This document shows positions 9,321 through 17,243 of a stretch of 64,000 nt of DNA, piece by piece. The notes under the pieces were generated by a model that saw only the letters and a program-made list of their open reading frames with translations, made no database searches and was not told the DNA's origin. Within the stretch, counting starts at the first letter, position 1. Every line of letters starts with the position of its first letter. The position numbers were made by a program, and so were the translations under genes. The DNA comes from Candidatus Flexifilum breve (GTDB lineage: Bacteria; Chloroflexota; Anaerolineae; Aggregatilineales; Phototrophicaceae), in contig JADKGC010000001.1 in assembly GCA_016717205.1 (NCBI GenBank), forward strand, positions 930,001 to 994,000, written 5' to 3'.

Positions 9321-10529
9321 TTAGTCACCCACTCGTGCCGCGGTAAAGGGAAGCGTGATCGCACATCCCTGCGAGGTGTATGTCATCGTGCCTTCCATCG
9401 AATTCGCATCGATCACCTGCACTTCGTAGTGACCAACCCCACCTGCATCTTCAAAATCCATCCTGTAGACGCCCGGTTCCGGGTTGGTGCTGACAGCGTC
9501 GGGCGGAGGCGGCGCGTTGCTGCTAAAGGCGGCCGTCCCCAAAATCACCATATCAAACTCATCACCCGGCAAGCGGAATGGGGGCGGATCGGCGAACGTC
9601 CGCACGACGAATTCGAGCGTCCCATCCGGGCAGCCGGCGGAGCTGGCTTCGGCTCTCACCCACTGCCACTGGTATTCGCCCGCGGCGGGAATCAGGCCAC
9701 CACCCGATGGCGGCTCGGGCGTGGCGTCAATGGGCTCTGCAATCGTGATGGTGCGCGGCAGCAGGCTGATGGGCAGCAGCGACATCCGCTCGAAGGCGTA
9801 GGGTTCGGGCGGGCTGGGCGGCCCCGAGGCGCGGCGGTCGCTGTCGAGCGGGATGCGCGTGCGGCTGCCCGCGGGCACCACCACCGTGACCCCCTGCGCG
9901 GTGACCGTCGCCTGCCCTTCGACCACACTGACGATCATCTCCGCCTCGGCCTCGCCTTGTAAGAACGCGGTCGAACCGAGGCGAATGTCCACGTCGTTCG
10001 CCGTGAACGAAATCTCGTCATAGCCGTCCGGCGTCTGCACGAGGATGCCGCTGTCCGGCGCTGCGGTGCACTGCGTGCCGCGCAGCCCGGTTTCGAAAAA
10101 GAACGCCTGCATCGGGTTGGCTTCAGCCTCGGCGGCGTTTTCCACCTCGACCTCGCCAAACAACACCAGCGTGAGGTTTTCGCCGGGCAGCGCATCGGGC
10201 ACATCGGCTTGCACCCGCATCAGCGCAATGCCCCATTCCTCGCTGTCTTCGAGGCGCGAACTCAGGTTCAGTGTGCGCACCGCTTCCAGCGCAGCCACAT
10301 CCCCCGGCGCAGCAAAAACAAAGTCAGTCACGTCGGCTTGGGGTTCGGCGACGAGCTGCACGTTGCCGTAGCAGACTTCGTTGCGCCCCACTGCTGCGCA
10401 GTTCGCGCCCGTGACCACCAGCGCTTGATCGACAATATTGGTACAGGTGTCCGCCTGAGCGAGCGCGGGGATCGTGGTGCACGTGATCAAAACCAGCAGG
10501 CCAACGGCCACCCGCCGAGCATTCCGCAT
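9321..10529 (-). CDS. Secreted protein with FecR-like domain
   Basis: A 402-residue exported protein. The signal peptide is residues 1-25 (AVGLLVLITCTTIPALAQA). A cysteine-containing N-terminal region (about 28-180) leads to a FecR-like segment around 185-230 (IRLGSTAFLQGE, IVSVVEGQATVTAQG, VVVPAGSRTRIPLD). A Pro-rich linker (about 238-285) precedes a C-terminal beta-rich domain with paired cysteines. FecR-type domains occur in many secreted surface proteins, so no sigma-factor role is implied and none is encoded nearby. An AGGAGT ribosome site lies 8 bases before the ATG, and a strong promoter-like sequence lies upstream. Function unknown beyond export. Confidence 0.75.
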   Translation of the reverse strand: MRNARRVAVGLLVLITCTTIPALAQADTCTNIVDQALVVTGANCAAVGRNEVCYGNVQLVAEPQADVTDFVFAAPGDVAALEAVRTLNLSSRLEDSEEWGIALMRVQADVPDALPGENLTLVLFGEVEVENAAEAEANPMQAFFFETGLRGTQCTAAPDSGILVQTPDGYDEISFTANDVDIRLGSTAFLQGEAEAEMIVSVVEGQATVTAQGVTVVVPAGSRTRIPLDSDRRASGPPSPPEPYAFERMSLLPISLLPRTITIAEPIDATPEPPSGGGLIPAAGEYQWQWVRAEASSAGCPDGTLEFVVRTFADPPPFRLPGDEFDMVILGTAAFSSNAPPPPDAVSTNPEPGVYRMDFEDAGGVGHYEVQVIDANSMEGTMTYTSQGCAITLPFTAARVGD

Positions 10530-10560
10530 AATCTTGGACTCCTAATTTAACTCCAAGATC

Positions 10561-10590
10561 ATTATAGGCAGTTCAGGATTTTATGATCAA
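10561..10590 (-). promoter_or_regulatory. Sigma-70-type promoter for the FecR-like gene
   Basis: On the minus strand TTGATC and TATAAT are separated by 18 bases; the -10 is a perfect match. The start codon of the FecR-like gene is about 30 bases downstream of the -10. Confidence 0.6.
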
Positions 10591-10701
10591 CAATTTGTGT
10601 TATCAATAGCAGTTTATCGATAGCGTTTAGGCAGGGGTAGTCTCCCCGCACAAACCACCCCAAAAACCCTGTGACGTTCATCCGCAATCCCGTTTCGTAA
10701 T

Positions 10702-10731
10702 TTGCGCCTCTCCCTTCTCCAACGTTACAAT
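10702..10731 (+). promoter_or_regulatory. Possible promoter of the glycogen genes
   Basis: TTGCGC, an 18-base spacer and TACAAT precede the GH57 branching-enzyme start by about 40 bases. The -35 is weak, so this is tentative. Confidence 0.35.
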
Positions 10732-10769
10732 GCGGACAACAAATGAATTTGCCCTGAGGAGAGTTGTTT

Positions 10770-12464
10770 GTGACCGCATTGGGCGCATTTACGTTCGTGT
10801 TGCACAGCCATCTTCCCTATGCGCGGCTGGCGGGCCGCTGGCCTCACGGGGAAGAGTGGATTCATGAAGCGGCGAACGAAACCTATATCCCCCTGCTCAA
10901 CATGCTGTATGACCTGAAAGAGGAGGGCGTCCCCTATTCGATCACCATTGGACTTACCCCCGTCCTCACCGAGCAGCTCGCCGATCCCGACGTCCTCGAA
11001 CACTTTGACCAGTACCTCGCCCAGCGCATTGAGGCGGCCAAACGCGACGTCGATTACTTTCTCATGCCCGGCACGGATAACGGGCATCTGCGCTATCTGG
11101 CGGAATGGTACCGGGACGTTCACGAACACACACGCAAATCGTTCAACGAGCGCTTCAACCGTGACCTGATCGGCGCGTTCCGCCGCTTGCAGGAAGCGGG
11201 CTGCATCGAAATCATCACCAGCGCGGCAACGCACAGTTATCTGCCCCTGCTCAGCCGCGACAGCAGTGTGCGCGCGCAGGTCAAGACGGGCATTCGCAGC
11301 TACGAGCGCATGTTCGGGCAGCGTCCGCGCGCCGTGTGGCTGCCCGAATGCGCCTACCGTCCGGCTTACATCACCGAGACGGGGCGCAAACGCGCGGGGT
11401 TGGAGACCATCCTCGCGGAAAACGATCTGCGCACGTTCTTCAGCGAAACGCACACCATCACGGGCGGCAGCCCGGTCGGCGTGGCGGCAGGCGATGTGAT
11501 CGGCCCCTACGGCGCGATCAAGCGGCGCTATGTCATCCCGCTCACCGACCAGTTCAGCACCAGCAAAAAGCCCGCGACGACCTTCCAGCCTTACTACGTG
11601 AGCGACACGACCAACTACCCGAACGCGCCGAGTCACAGCGGCGTCGCGGTGATCGGGCGCAACCACAAGGTCGGCGAACAGGTGTGGAGCGCGCAGTATG
11701 GCTACCCCGGCGACTTCGACTATCGCGAATTCCACAAGAAAGCCGGGACGAGCGGCCTGCAGTACTGGCGCATCACCGGGGCAAAAGTTGAACTTGGCGA
11801 CAAAGATTTCTATCATCCTGATTGGGCTGAATATAAAGTCGAGCAGCACGCGGAACACTTTGCGCATCTGGTGGGCGATCAACTGCGCCAGTATCACAAC
11901 CAGACGGGCAAGTTCGGCCTCGTCGCCGCCAATTACGACACCGAGCTGTTCGGTCACTGGTGGTACGAGGGCGTGAACTGGCTCGGCAAAGTGATTCGCC
12001 ATTTGAATCAGCACCCGGAGGTTGAACTGACGAGCGCCAGCCAGTTCATCGAGCAGCACCCGCCGGAAAACGTGCTCGATCTGCCGGAGAGCAGTTGGGG
12101 CGCGGGCGGCACGCATTTCGTGTGGGATAACACCGAAACACACTGGATGTGGTCGCCGATTCATGAAGTCGAAGAGCGCATGGAAGTGCTGGCGACCAAC
12201 TTCAACGCGCCGGATGATCAGGCGCTGCAGGTGTTGAATCAGGCGGCGCGTGAAGCGCTGCTCGTGCAAAGCTCCGATTGGTCGTTCCTGGTGACGACCG
12301 GGCAGGCACGCGAATATGCGATCCGGCGCTTCAGTCAGCACATCGAACGCTTCGAAAAGCTGGCGACCAGCCTCGAAGCGGGCCATCCGAACGTCGACGC
12401 CGCGCAGGAATACTGGGAATTGGATAAAATTTTCGCAGATATTGATTACCGCTGGTTCCGCTAG
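10770..12464 (+). CDS. GH57 1,4-alpha-glucan branching enzyme
   Basis: Introduces alpha-1,6 branches into the glucan made by GlgA, acting in the cytoplasm. The protein has 564 residues from GTG 10770, chosen because GAGGAGAG lies about 6 bases upstream; a TTG at 10764 is an alternative. GH57 motifs are present: HSHLPY near the N-terminus, the presumed nucleophile in AVWLPECAYRP (E193), the acid/base region NYDTELFGHWWYEGV (D390) and a late WGAGGTHFVWDN motif. Length and motif order fit GH57 branching enzymes rather than GH57 amylases. It lies 8 bases before glgA, so the two are co-transcribed. No GH13 branching enzyme is seen in the window, so this is probably the branching activity of the pathway. 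Confidence 0.9.
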   Translation: MTALGAFTFVLHSHLPYARLAGRWPHGEEWIHEAANETYIPLLNMLYDLKEEGVPYSITIGLTPVLTEQLADPDVLEHFDQYLAQRIEAAKRDVDYFLMPGTDNGHLRYLAEWYRDVHEHTRKSFNERFNRDLIGAFRRLQEAGCIEIITSAATHSYLPLLSRDSSVRAQVKTGIRSYERMFGQRPRAVWLPECAYRPAYITETGRKRAGLETILAENDLRTFFSETHTITGGSPVGVAAGDVIGPYGAIKRRYVIPLTDQFSTSKKPATTFQPYYVSDTTNYPNAPSHSGVAVIGRNHKVGEQVWSAQYGYPGDFDYREFHKKAGTSGLQYWRITGAKVELGDKDFYHPDWAEYKVEQHAEHFAHLVGDQLRQYHNQTGKFGLVAANYDTELFGHWWYEGVNWLGKVIRHLNQHPEVELTSASQFIEQHPPENVLDLPESSWGAGGTHFVWDNTETHWMWSPIHEVEERMEVLATNFNAPDDQALQVLNQAAREALLVQSSDWSFLVTTGQAREYAIRRFSQHIERFEKLATSLEAGHPNVDAAQEYWELDKIFADIDYRWFR

Positions 12465-12472
12465 GAGTCCTT

Positions 12473-13930
12473 ATGAACGTCTTGTTCGTCACAGCAGAAG
12501 CAGATCCCTACGCCAAGGTCGGCGGTCTAGCGGATGTGGCCGGGTCGCTCCCGGTCGCGCTGCGCGCCAACGGAGTCGACGCGCGCGTCATCATGCCGCT
12601 GTATGCGTTCATCGATCAAGCCCGCTGGGGCATCAGCTATCTCCTCTCCTTCGATGTGCACCGCCGCACGGGCACGATCCATGTCGATCTCTACACGGCG
12701 ACGCACAAGGGCGTCCCGATCTACTTTGTGCGCGCGCTCCCCTACTTCGGGCAGGAAGCGACCGTCTACTCCAACTGGGATTACGACGTGCCGCGCTTCA
12801 TGTTCTTCTGTCAGGCGGCGCTCGACGCGGCGGCAGCACTGCGCGATCAGCAAGGCTGGTTCCCGGATATCTTCCACGTCCACGACTGGCACACGGGACT
12901 CGTGCCGTTCCTCCTCAGCCAGAAGCGGAGTGAGTGGGGCTGGGGTCACGTCGGTTCGATGGTCACCATCCACAACATGCAGTATCAAGGCGAACATATC
13001 GGCGGGTGGGCGTGGGAACAGGGCATTCCCGGTCGCGATCACCCCGAACTGCAAGCCCGCGGCCTGAGCGACAACATGCTGGCGATCGCGCTGGCGTACT
13101 CGGACATGATCACCTCGGTTAGCCCGCGCTACGCCGTCGAGATCCAGTATCCGAACGCCGGCTTCGGCCTGCAGGATCTGATCCGCAACCGCTTGACCGA
13201 TGTGCGCGGCATTCTCAATGGGCTGGACATGAACCAGTGGAATCCGGCGACTGATCCGCTGCTCGAATCGAATTACAGCGCCGACGATTTCGTCGAAAAT
13301 CGCCTACCGAACAAACGCCAACTCCAGGCAGAAGCGAACCTGCCCGTCGACGACGACATTCCCGTGATCGGCATGGTCACGCGGCTGGTGCAGCAAAAAG
13401 GGCTGGACCTCGCGCTGCCCGCGCTACGCACCGTCCTCGCCAAGCACGACGTGCAGTTTATCGGTTTGGGCTCCGGCGAACCCGAATACAACGAGATGTT
13501 CTTCCGCCTCGGTGCGGATTTCCACTGGAAGGCGAAATGCTTCCTCGGCTATAACGCGACCGTCGCCCAGCGCATTTATTCCGGCTGCGACATTTTCCTC
13601 ATGCCGAGCCACTTCGAGCCGTGCGGCATCGGTCAGATGATCGCCATGCGTTACGGCGCGCTGCCGCTCGTGCGCGAAACCGGCGGTCTAGCCGACACCG
13701 TCATGAACTATGATGACGGCGAAGCGGATTTCGGCACGGGCTTTGTGTTCAACTGGGAAGAACCGCAGGCCGTCGTCGGCACGCTCGATTGGGCGCTGTG
13801 GACGTATCGCAATCGCAAAAACGCGTGGCGGCGCATGCAGGATCGCGCGATGCGTGTCGATTTCAGTTGGGACAAGAGCGCCCGCGAATACAGCCGCCTC
13901 TACGGCTGGATTCAGGATCGGCACAAGTAA
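12473..13930 (+). CDS. glgA: Glycogen synthase (ADP-glucose, GT5)
   Basis: Transfers glucose from ADP-glucose to the non-reducing end of an alpha-1,4-glucan. The 485-residue length fits GT5. The N-terminal donor-binding motif is visible (AEADPYAKVGGLADVAGSLP, residues 9-28), as are the HVHDWHTG segment, the second Rossmann domain start (VIGMVTRLVQQKGLDL) and the late SHFEPCGIGQM motif that contacts the nucleotide sugar. AGGAG lies 5 bases before the ATG. It follows the GH57 branching enzyme by 8 bases and precedes glgC after a 294-base gap holding repeats. Confidence 0.96.
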   Translation: MNVLFVTAEADPYAKVGGLADVAGSLPVALRANGVDARVIMPLYAFIDQARWGISYLLSFDVHRRTGTIHVDLYTATHKGVPIYFVRALPYFGQEATVYSNWDYDVPRFMFFCQAALDAAAALRDQQGWFPDIFHVHDWHTGLVPFLLSQKRSEWGWGHVGSMVTIHNMQYQGEHIGGWAWEQGIPGRDHPELQARGLSDNMLAIALAYSDMITSVSPRYAVEIQYPNAGFGLQDLIRNRLTDVRGILNGLDMNQWNPATDPLLESNYSADDFVENRLPNKRQLQAEANLPVDDDIPVIGMVTRLVQQKGLDLALPALRTVLAKHDVQFIGLGSGEPEYNEMFFRLGADFHWKAKCFLGYNATVAQRIYSGCDIFLMPSHFEPCGIGQMIAMRYGALPLVRETGGLADTVMNYDDGEADFGTGFVFNWEEPQAVVGTLDWALWTYRNRKNAWRRMQDRAMRVDFSWDKSAREYSRLYGWIQDRHK

Positions 13931-13983
13931 CCGACATCCGGGTGGAGGGGCAAGACATGAGCGTGTCGAATAACGTCAGATTC

Positions 13984-14093
13984 CGACCCCCCCCCGACCC
14001 CTCCCCGAATTCAGGGAGGGGAGCAAACAGCACTCGCAACGTCTCCCCTCTCCCCGCTTGCGTGGGAGAGGGGTTGGGGGTGAGGGGGTTCTA
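13984..14093. repeat. GC-rich intergenic repeat block (CCCCTCCC/GGGAGGGG family)
   Basis: Two hairpins in tandem: arms CCCCTCCC and GGGAGGGG around a GAATTC core, then CCCCTCTCCC and GGGAGAGGGG around a short centre, bounded by C-runs and G-runs. Nearly the same arrangement recurs at 57267-57365. The block fills much of the gap between glgA and glgC, where no gene is seen. Confidence 0.8.
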
Positions 14094-14224
14094 GACACCC
14101 AATGCCCTGTCCCTACAGCAACAACCATCCCAGTCTAGGGGTGAGGTTTGTTCTTTCACTAGGTTATACCGCCGCGCTGCGGCAAAATATGGCTTAAATA
14201 GGGGTTATTTGGAGGCGTCCATCC

Positions 14225-15481
14225 ATGAAGGTCAAGGCAGTCATCCTCGCAGGCGGTGAAGGTACGCGGTTGGCGACGCTCACACAGAAGCGCGCCAAAC
14301 CCGCGGTTCCATTCGCAGGCAAGTATCGCATCATCGACTTCACGTTGAGCAACTGCGTCAATTCCGGCATTTTCGACGTGTTGATCCTCACCCAGTACCG
14401 GCCGCACAGCCTGAATGATCACATCGAGCGCGGGCGTCCGTGGGATCTCGATCGCTCGTTCACGGGCGGCGTGCAGATTTTGCAGCCGTACAAAGGGCGC
14501 TACGACACCGATTGGTATGTGGGCACAGCGGACGCGGTGACGCAGAACCTGAACTTTGTGCGCCGTGGTCGTCCCGATTACGTGCTGCTCCTCTCCGGTG
14601 ATCACATCTATGAAATGGATTACGATGTGCTGATCCAGTATCACCGCGACAAGAAAGCGGACGCGACGATCTGCACGATCACCGTGCCGCTGGATGAAGC
14701 GAGTCGCTACGGTATCGTCGACATCAACGACGATTACAGCGTGCGCTCGTTCATCGAGAAGCCGGCGAATCCCCCCGGCAATCTGGCGAACATGGGCGTG
14801 TACGTGTTCACCTATTCCGTGCTGGAACGCCTGCTCAAAGAAGATCACGGCATGGACACCAACCATGACTTCGGCAAAGACATTCTGCCGCGCATGGTGG
14901 CCGAAAACATGTCGGTCTATGCGTATCCGTACGGCGGCTACTGGATCGACGTGGGGACGATTGAAGCGTACTGGGAAGCGCACATGGATCTGCTCGCCAG
15001 CCCGCCGTCAATCAACCTGAACGACCGCACGTGGATCATCCACACCAAGTCGGAAGAACGTCCCCCGGTGCAGATTGCGACGGGCGCGGTCATCAAAGAC
15101 AGCCTGATCACCGACGGTTCGGTGATCGCGGAAGGCGCGGTGGTCGAACGTTCGGTGCTCTCCCCCGGCGTGTTCATCGGGCCGAATGCGGTGGTGCGCG
15201 AATCGGTGATTTTGACCGATACGTACATCGAAGCGGGCGCGGTGGTCGAACGCTGCATCATCGACAAGATCGCGGTCGTCGGGCATAACGCGCGCGTCGG
15301 CGCGATTCCGCCAATGGGCGAACTCGGCATTTCGTGCATCGGCAAAAACGCGCATGTTCCGGCGGGCTATACAGTCGGGCACAGCACGATTTTGGGCACG
15401 GATTTACGCCTCGAAGATTTCGCGGCGTACCCTGATAAAATCGTCCCGAATGGCACGAAACTCGGCTATAAGAAGAAGTAG
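14225..15481 (+). CDS. glgC: Glucose-1-phosphate adenylyltransferase
   Basis: Makes ADP-glucose from glucose-1-phosphate and ATP, the committed step of glycogen synthesis. The 418-residue protein has the nucleotidyltransferase signature VILAGGEGTRLATLT (residues 5-19), followed by KPAVPFAGKYRIIDF, the catalytic-site segment LLLSGDHIYEMDY and the sugar-phosphate segment FIEKP. The C-terminal third is a left-handed beta-helix with hexapeptide-like repeats (DGSVIAEGAVVERSVLSPG). GGAGG lies 8 bases before the ATG. Allosteric control is typical of the family, but effector specificity cannot be read from sequence here. Confidence 0.96.
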   Translation: MKVKAVILAGGEGTRLATLTQKRAKPAVPFAGKYRIIDFTLSNCVNSGIFDVLILTQYRPHSLNDHIERGRPWDLDRSFTGGVQILQPYKGRYDTDWYVGTADAVTQNLNFVRRGRPDYVLLLSGDHIYEMDYDVLIQYHRDKKADATICTITVPLDEASRYGIVDINDDYSVRSFIEKPANPPGNLANMGVYVFTYSVLERLLKEDHGMDTNHDFGKDILPRMVAENMSVYAYPYGGYWIDVGTIEAYWEAHMDLLASPPSINLNDRTWIIHTKSEERPPVQIATGAVIKDSLITDGSVIAEGAVVERSVLSPGVFIGPNAVVRESVILTDTYIEAGAVVERCIIDKIAVVGHNARVGAIPPMGELGISCIGKNAHVPAGYTVGHSTILGTDLRLEDFAAYPDKIVPNGTKLGYKKK

Positions 15482-15504
15482 ATTCGCGCGAATTGCAATG
15501 AGAC

Positions 15505-15525
15505 GGGCGCACACCATGTGCGCCC
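15505..15525. terminator. Palindromic repeat, GGGGCGCA type, copy 4; probable glgC terminator
   Basis: Arms GGGCGCACA and TGTGCGCCC around CCA, followed by CCTTTGATTCCCTT, 23 bases after the glgC stop. Same family as copies at 5246, 7023 and 9278. Confidence 0.65.
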
Positions 15526-15580
15526 CCTTTGATTCCCTTGTGGTTGTCGTCACCGCAAACGAGACTTAAGCGGCGCAAAC

Positions 15581-15628
15581 GGGACGCCGTGACTTCGTAG
15601 GGACGCGCTGAATCGCGTCCGCTGCGCC
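15581..15628. repeat. Palindromic repeat, GTAGGGACGCG type
   Basis: Contains GTAGGGACGCG and CGCGTCC arms around CTGAAT, then CGCTGCGCCA. About 48 bases are close to the copy at 60804-60852, including the preceding GACGCCGTGACTTC. It lies 66 bases before the orphan gene at 15694. Confidence 0.75.
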
Positions 15629-15693
15629 AAAACCGTACGCATCACAGAAAGTTTCGCGCCCAGCCGTTCGTAGCAAGGCAAACAGAGATTACT

Positions 15694-16365
15694 ATGGGTG
15701 AAAATGCTACTACGCTCTCTTTTGCAGATTGGCTCACCGCGATTTTCAAGGAGATGTCTCGTGGAAATAGCAACGAGATGCTCCCCAATTTTGGCGAGGG
15801 CTATGTGTCGCCTGTAGACACATTAACGTATATCACCCATGCATTCGAAAATGCCGGTTCGATCCTTTCGCCTTTTTCAAACGCTGAGCTTGACCTAGGT
15901 TTGTACTATCTGGTGTCGCACGCTTCCGAAGATACGTTATTGCTTGTGGACAACGATATTCCGTGGGAGGTACGAAAGCGCTGCGTAGCTTCGTTTCGCT
16001 CCTTGTTCGAACAGGTTTTTGCTGTTCGGTGTCCCCCACACCTGATGCACATTGATGATTTGCCGGGTGAAAACCCCTTAAACCACGTTTGCTACATGTG
16101 GTGGGATGTATTGCCAGTGCTTGGTCGTGCCAATGAACCGCATGGCGAAGAAATCAACCACTGTTTTATCGACATCATGGAAGCAACTCTGAAAATCGAT
16201 TCTCTGGCTTGTCGTGCAAGTGCGCTGCATGGATTGGGGCATTGGCAGTATCAATATCCAGCGCGAGTTGCCACGATTATTGACAGCTTTCTAGCCGAAA
16301 ACTCGGCGCTTTCGCCGGAATTGATCGATTATGCGCATGCGGCAAAAATCGGGAGGGTGCGGTAA
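15694..16365 (+). CDS. Hypothetical protein, orphan
   Basis: A 223-residue soluble protein without signal peptide or membrane segment, rich in Trp, His and Cys, with phrases such as FADWLTAIFKEMSRGNS, VSHASEDTLLLVDND, CYMWWDVLP and GLGHWQYQYPARVA. The C-terminal half reads as helical. I do not recognise the family. Base composition is clearly more AT-rich than the flanking glycogen genes, and palindromic repeats stand on both sides (15581-15628, and a degenerate copy near 16395-16424). This suggests it was acquired or inserted separately. It resembles the general style of small orphan immunity-type proteins, but no toxin partner is present and I do not assign that function. Confidence 0.6.
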   Translation: MGENATTLSFADWLTAIFKEMSRGNSNEMLPNFGEGYVSPVDTLTYITHAFENAGSILSPFSNAELDLGLYYLVSHASEDTLLLVDNDIPWEVRKRCVASFRSLFEQVFAVRCPPHLMHIDDLPGENPLNHVCYMWWDVLPVLGRANEPHGEEINHCFIDIMEATLKIDSLACRASALHGLGHWQYQYPARVATIIDSFLAENSALSPELIDYAHAAKIGRVR

Positions 16366-16464
16366 CGACTTCGTTTTTCCTAGTCAGGTTTGGACGTGGT
16401 AAACGCGCTGAATCGCGCCCCACAAAAAACAGATTCGCAGGCCGAAAATTTGCGAAATTGCGGC

Positions 16465-16495
16465 AATAAAAAAGGACGAGGTTATCCCCGCCCTT
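16465..16495 (-). terminator. Rho-independent terminator of the CBM48 gene
   Basis: On the minus strand AAGGGCGGGG, loop ATA, ACCTCGTCCTT with two G-T pairs, followed by TTTTATT. It starts about 70 bases beyond the CBM48 gene stop. Confidence 0.6.
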
Positions 16496-16564
16496 ACGCT
16501 GCACCTGCATTGGACGACGCGAATGTCGTCCATACGTTCTCTGCGCTCAAACGATCAAATTGAC

Positions 16565-17002
16565 TTAGCTCGACTGTTGAGTCTTGGCTTTGGACTTGCT
16601 GCCGGTGGTCTTGGTCTTGGTGGTTGGAGTCTTCGGCGTTCTCGGCTTGGTGGCGCGCTTCGGCTTCGCTTCCGCCGAGGCTTCGGCTGCCGGCGCTGCG
16701 TCGCCTTCAGTGACTACGACCGAATTATCGCCGCTAAAGGGATTCGGCACATAACGATCAGCTTCCCAATCATTGTGCCATTCTGTCCCATTGACCAGAT
16801 AGCGGAACTGATATTCCCGCCCCTTTTCGAGTTCCAGCACGGTGGTAAAGCTGCCGTCTTTTTGCCGCTTCATCGGCGTCGCTTTTTCGTCCCAGTTGTT
16901 GAAGTCGCCAACCAGGAAAACCGTTTCACCCTGTACTGCTGCGGGCAGTGAAAACGTCACTTTGCAGACGTTCTTAGTCTTCAGATACTGCTTCTTGAGC
17001 AT
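16565..17002 (-). CDS. Stand-alone CBM48 glycogen-binding protein with basic tail
   Basis: A 145-residue protein. Residues 5-98 form a CBM48/isoamylase early-set domain like the glycogen-binding domain of AMPK beta: VFLVGDFNNWDEKATPM, FRYLVNGTEWHNDWEAD and NPFSGDNSVV. No catalytic domain is attached. Residues 99-110 are Ala/Glu-rich, and 111-145 form a Lys/Thr/Pro tail (KPKRATKPRTPKTPTTKTK) resembling histone H1-like or nucleic-acid-binding tails. ATG 17002 is preferred; TTG at 17008 is also possible. It is divergent from the glucan phosphorylase gene, so it probably binds glycogen. What the basic tail contacts is unknown. Confidence 0.85.
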   Translation of the reverse strand: MLKKQYLKTKNVCKVTFSLPAAVQGETVFLVGDFNNWDEKATPMKRQKDGSFTTVLELEKGREYQFRYLVNGTEWHNDWEADRYVPNPFSGDNSVVVTEGDAAPAAEASAEAKPKRATKPRTPKTPTTKTKTTGSKSKAKTQQSS

Positions 17003-17049
17003 ACCCAACGAATCCCCTTACTTTGTGAACGCAGGTACTTGCACCCCGC

Positions 17050-17076
17050 ATTGTAACACAACTAAAATTTTGTCAA
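17050..17076 (-). promoter_or_regulatory. Possible promoter of the CBM48 gene
   Basis: On the minus strand TTGACA and TACAAT are separated by 15 bases within an AT-rich stretch between the divergent CBM48 and phosphorylase genes. The spacing is short, which lowers confidence. Confidence 0.4.
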
Positions 17077-17243
17077 CTTCCTATTTGCAAAAATAAACGA
17101 GATTGGTACGAAAAACATCCAACTTTTGGCGGTAATTCATTTCCGCTTTTTGGCAAAATGCGTTATCGTAAACACAGCGAACGGTTGCGCACGCAACAAA
17201 TTCGCCCGTTTGCGCATTGATGAATCTGGAGATGAACTTCAAC

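Noticed and set aside
9321..10529. FecR anti-sigma regulator of a sigma-factor pair
   Set aside because: The protein has a cleavable signal peptide, no N-terminal cytoplasmic anti-sigma part and no sigma-factor gene nearby.
10725..12386. Long open frame opposite the GH57 branching enzyme (and similar ones opposite glgP, EF-G2, dnaK)
   Set aside because: These frames mirror well-supported genes in high-GC DNA. Their products are Arg/His/Val-rich and lack domains, and they have no ribosome sites. They are codon-bias shadows.
13789..14094. Short open frame across the repeat between glgA and glgC
   Set aside because: It consists mostly of repeat sequence and the glgA 3' end in another frame; no recognisable protein or ribosome site.
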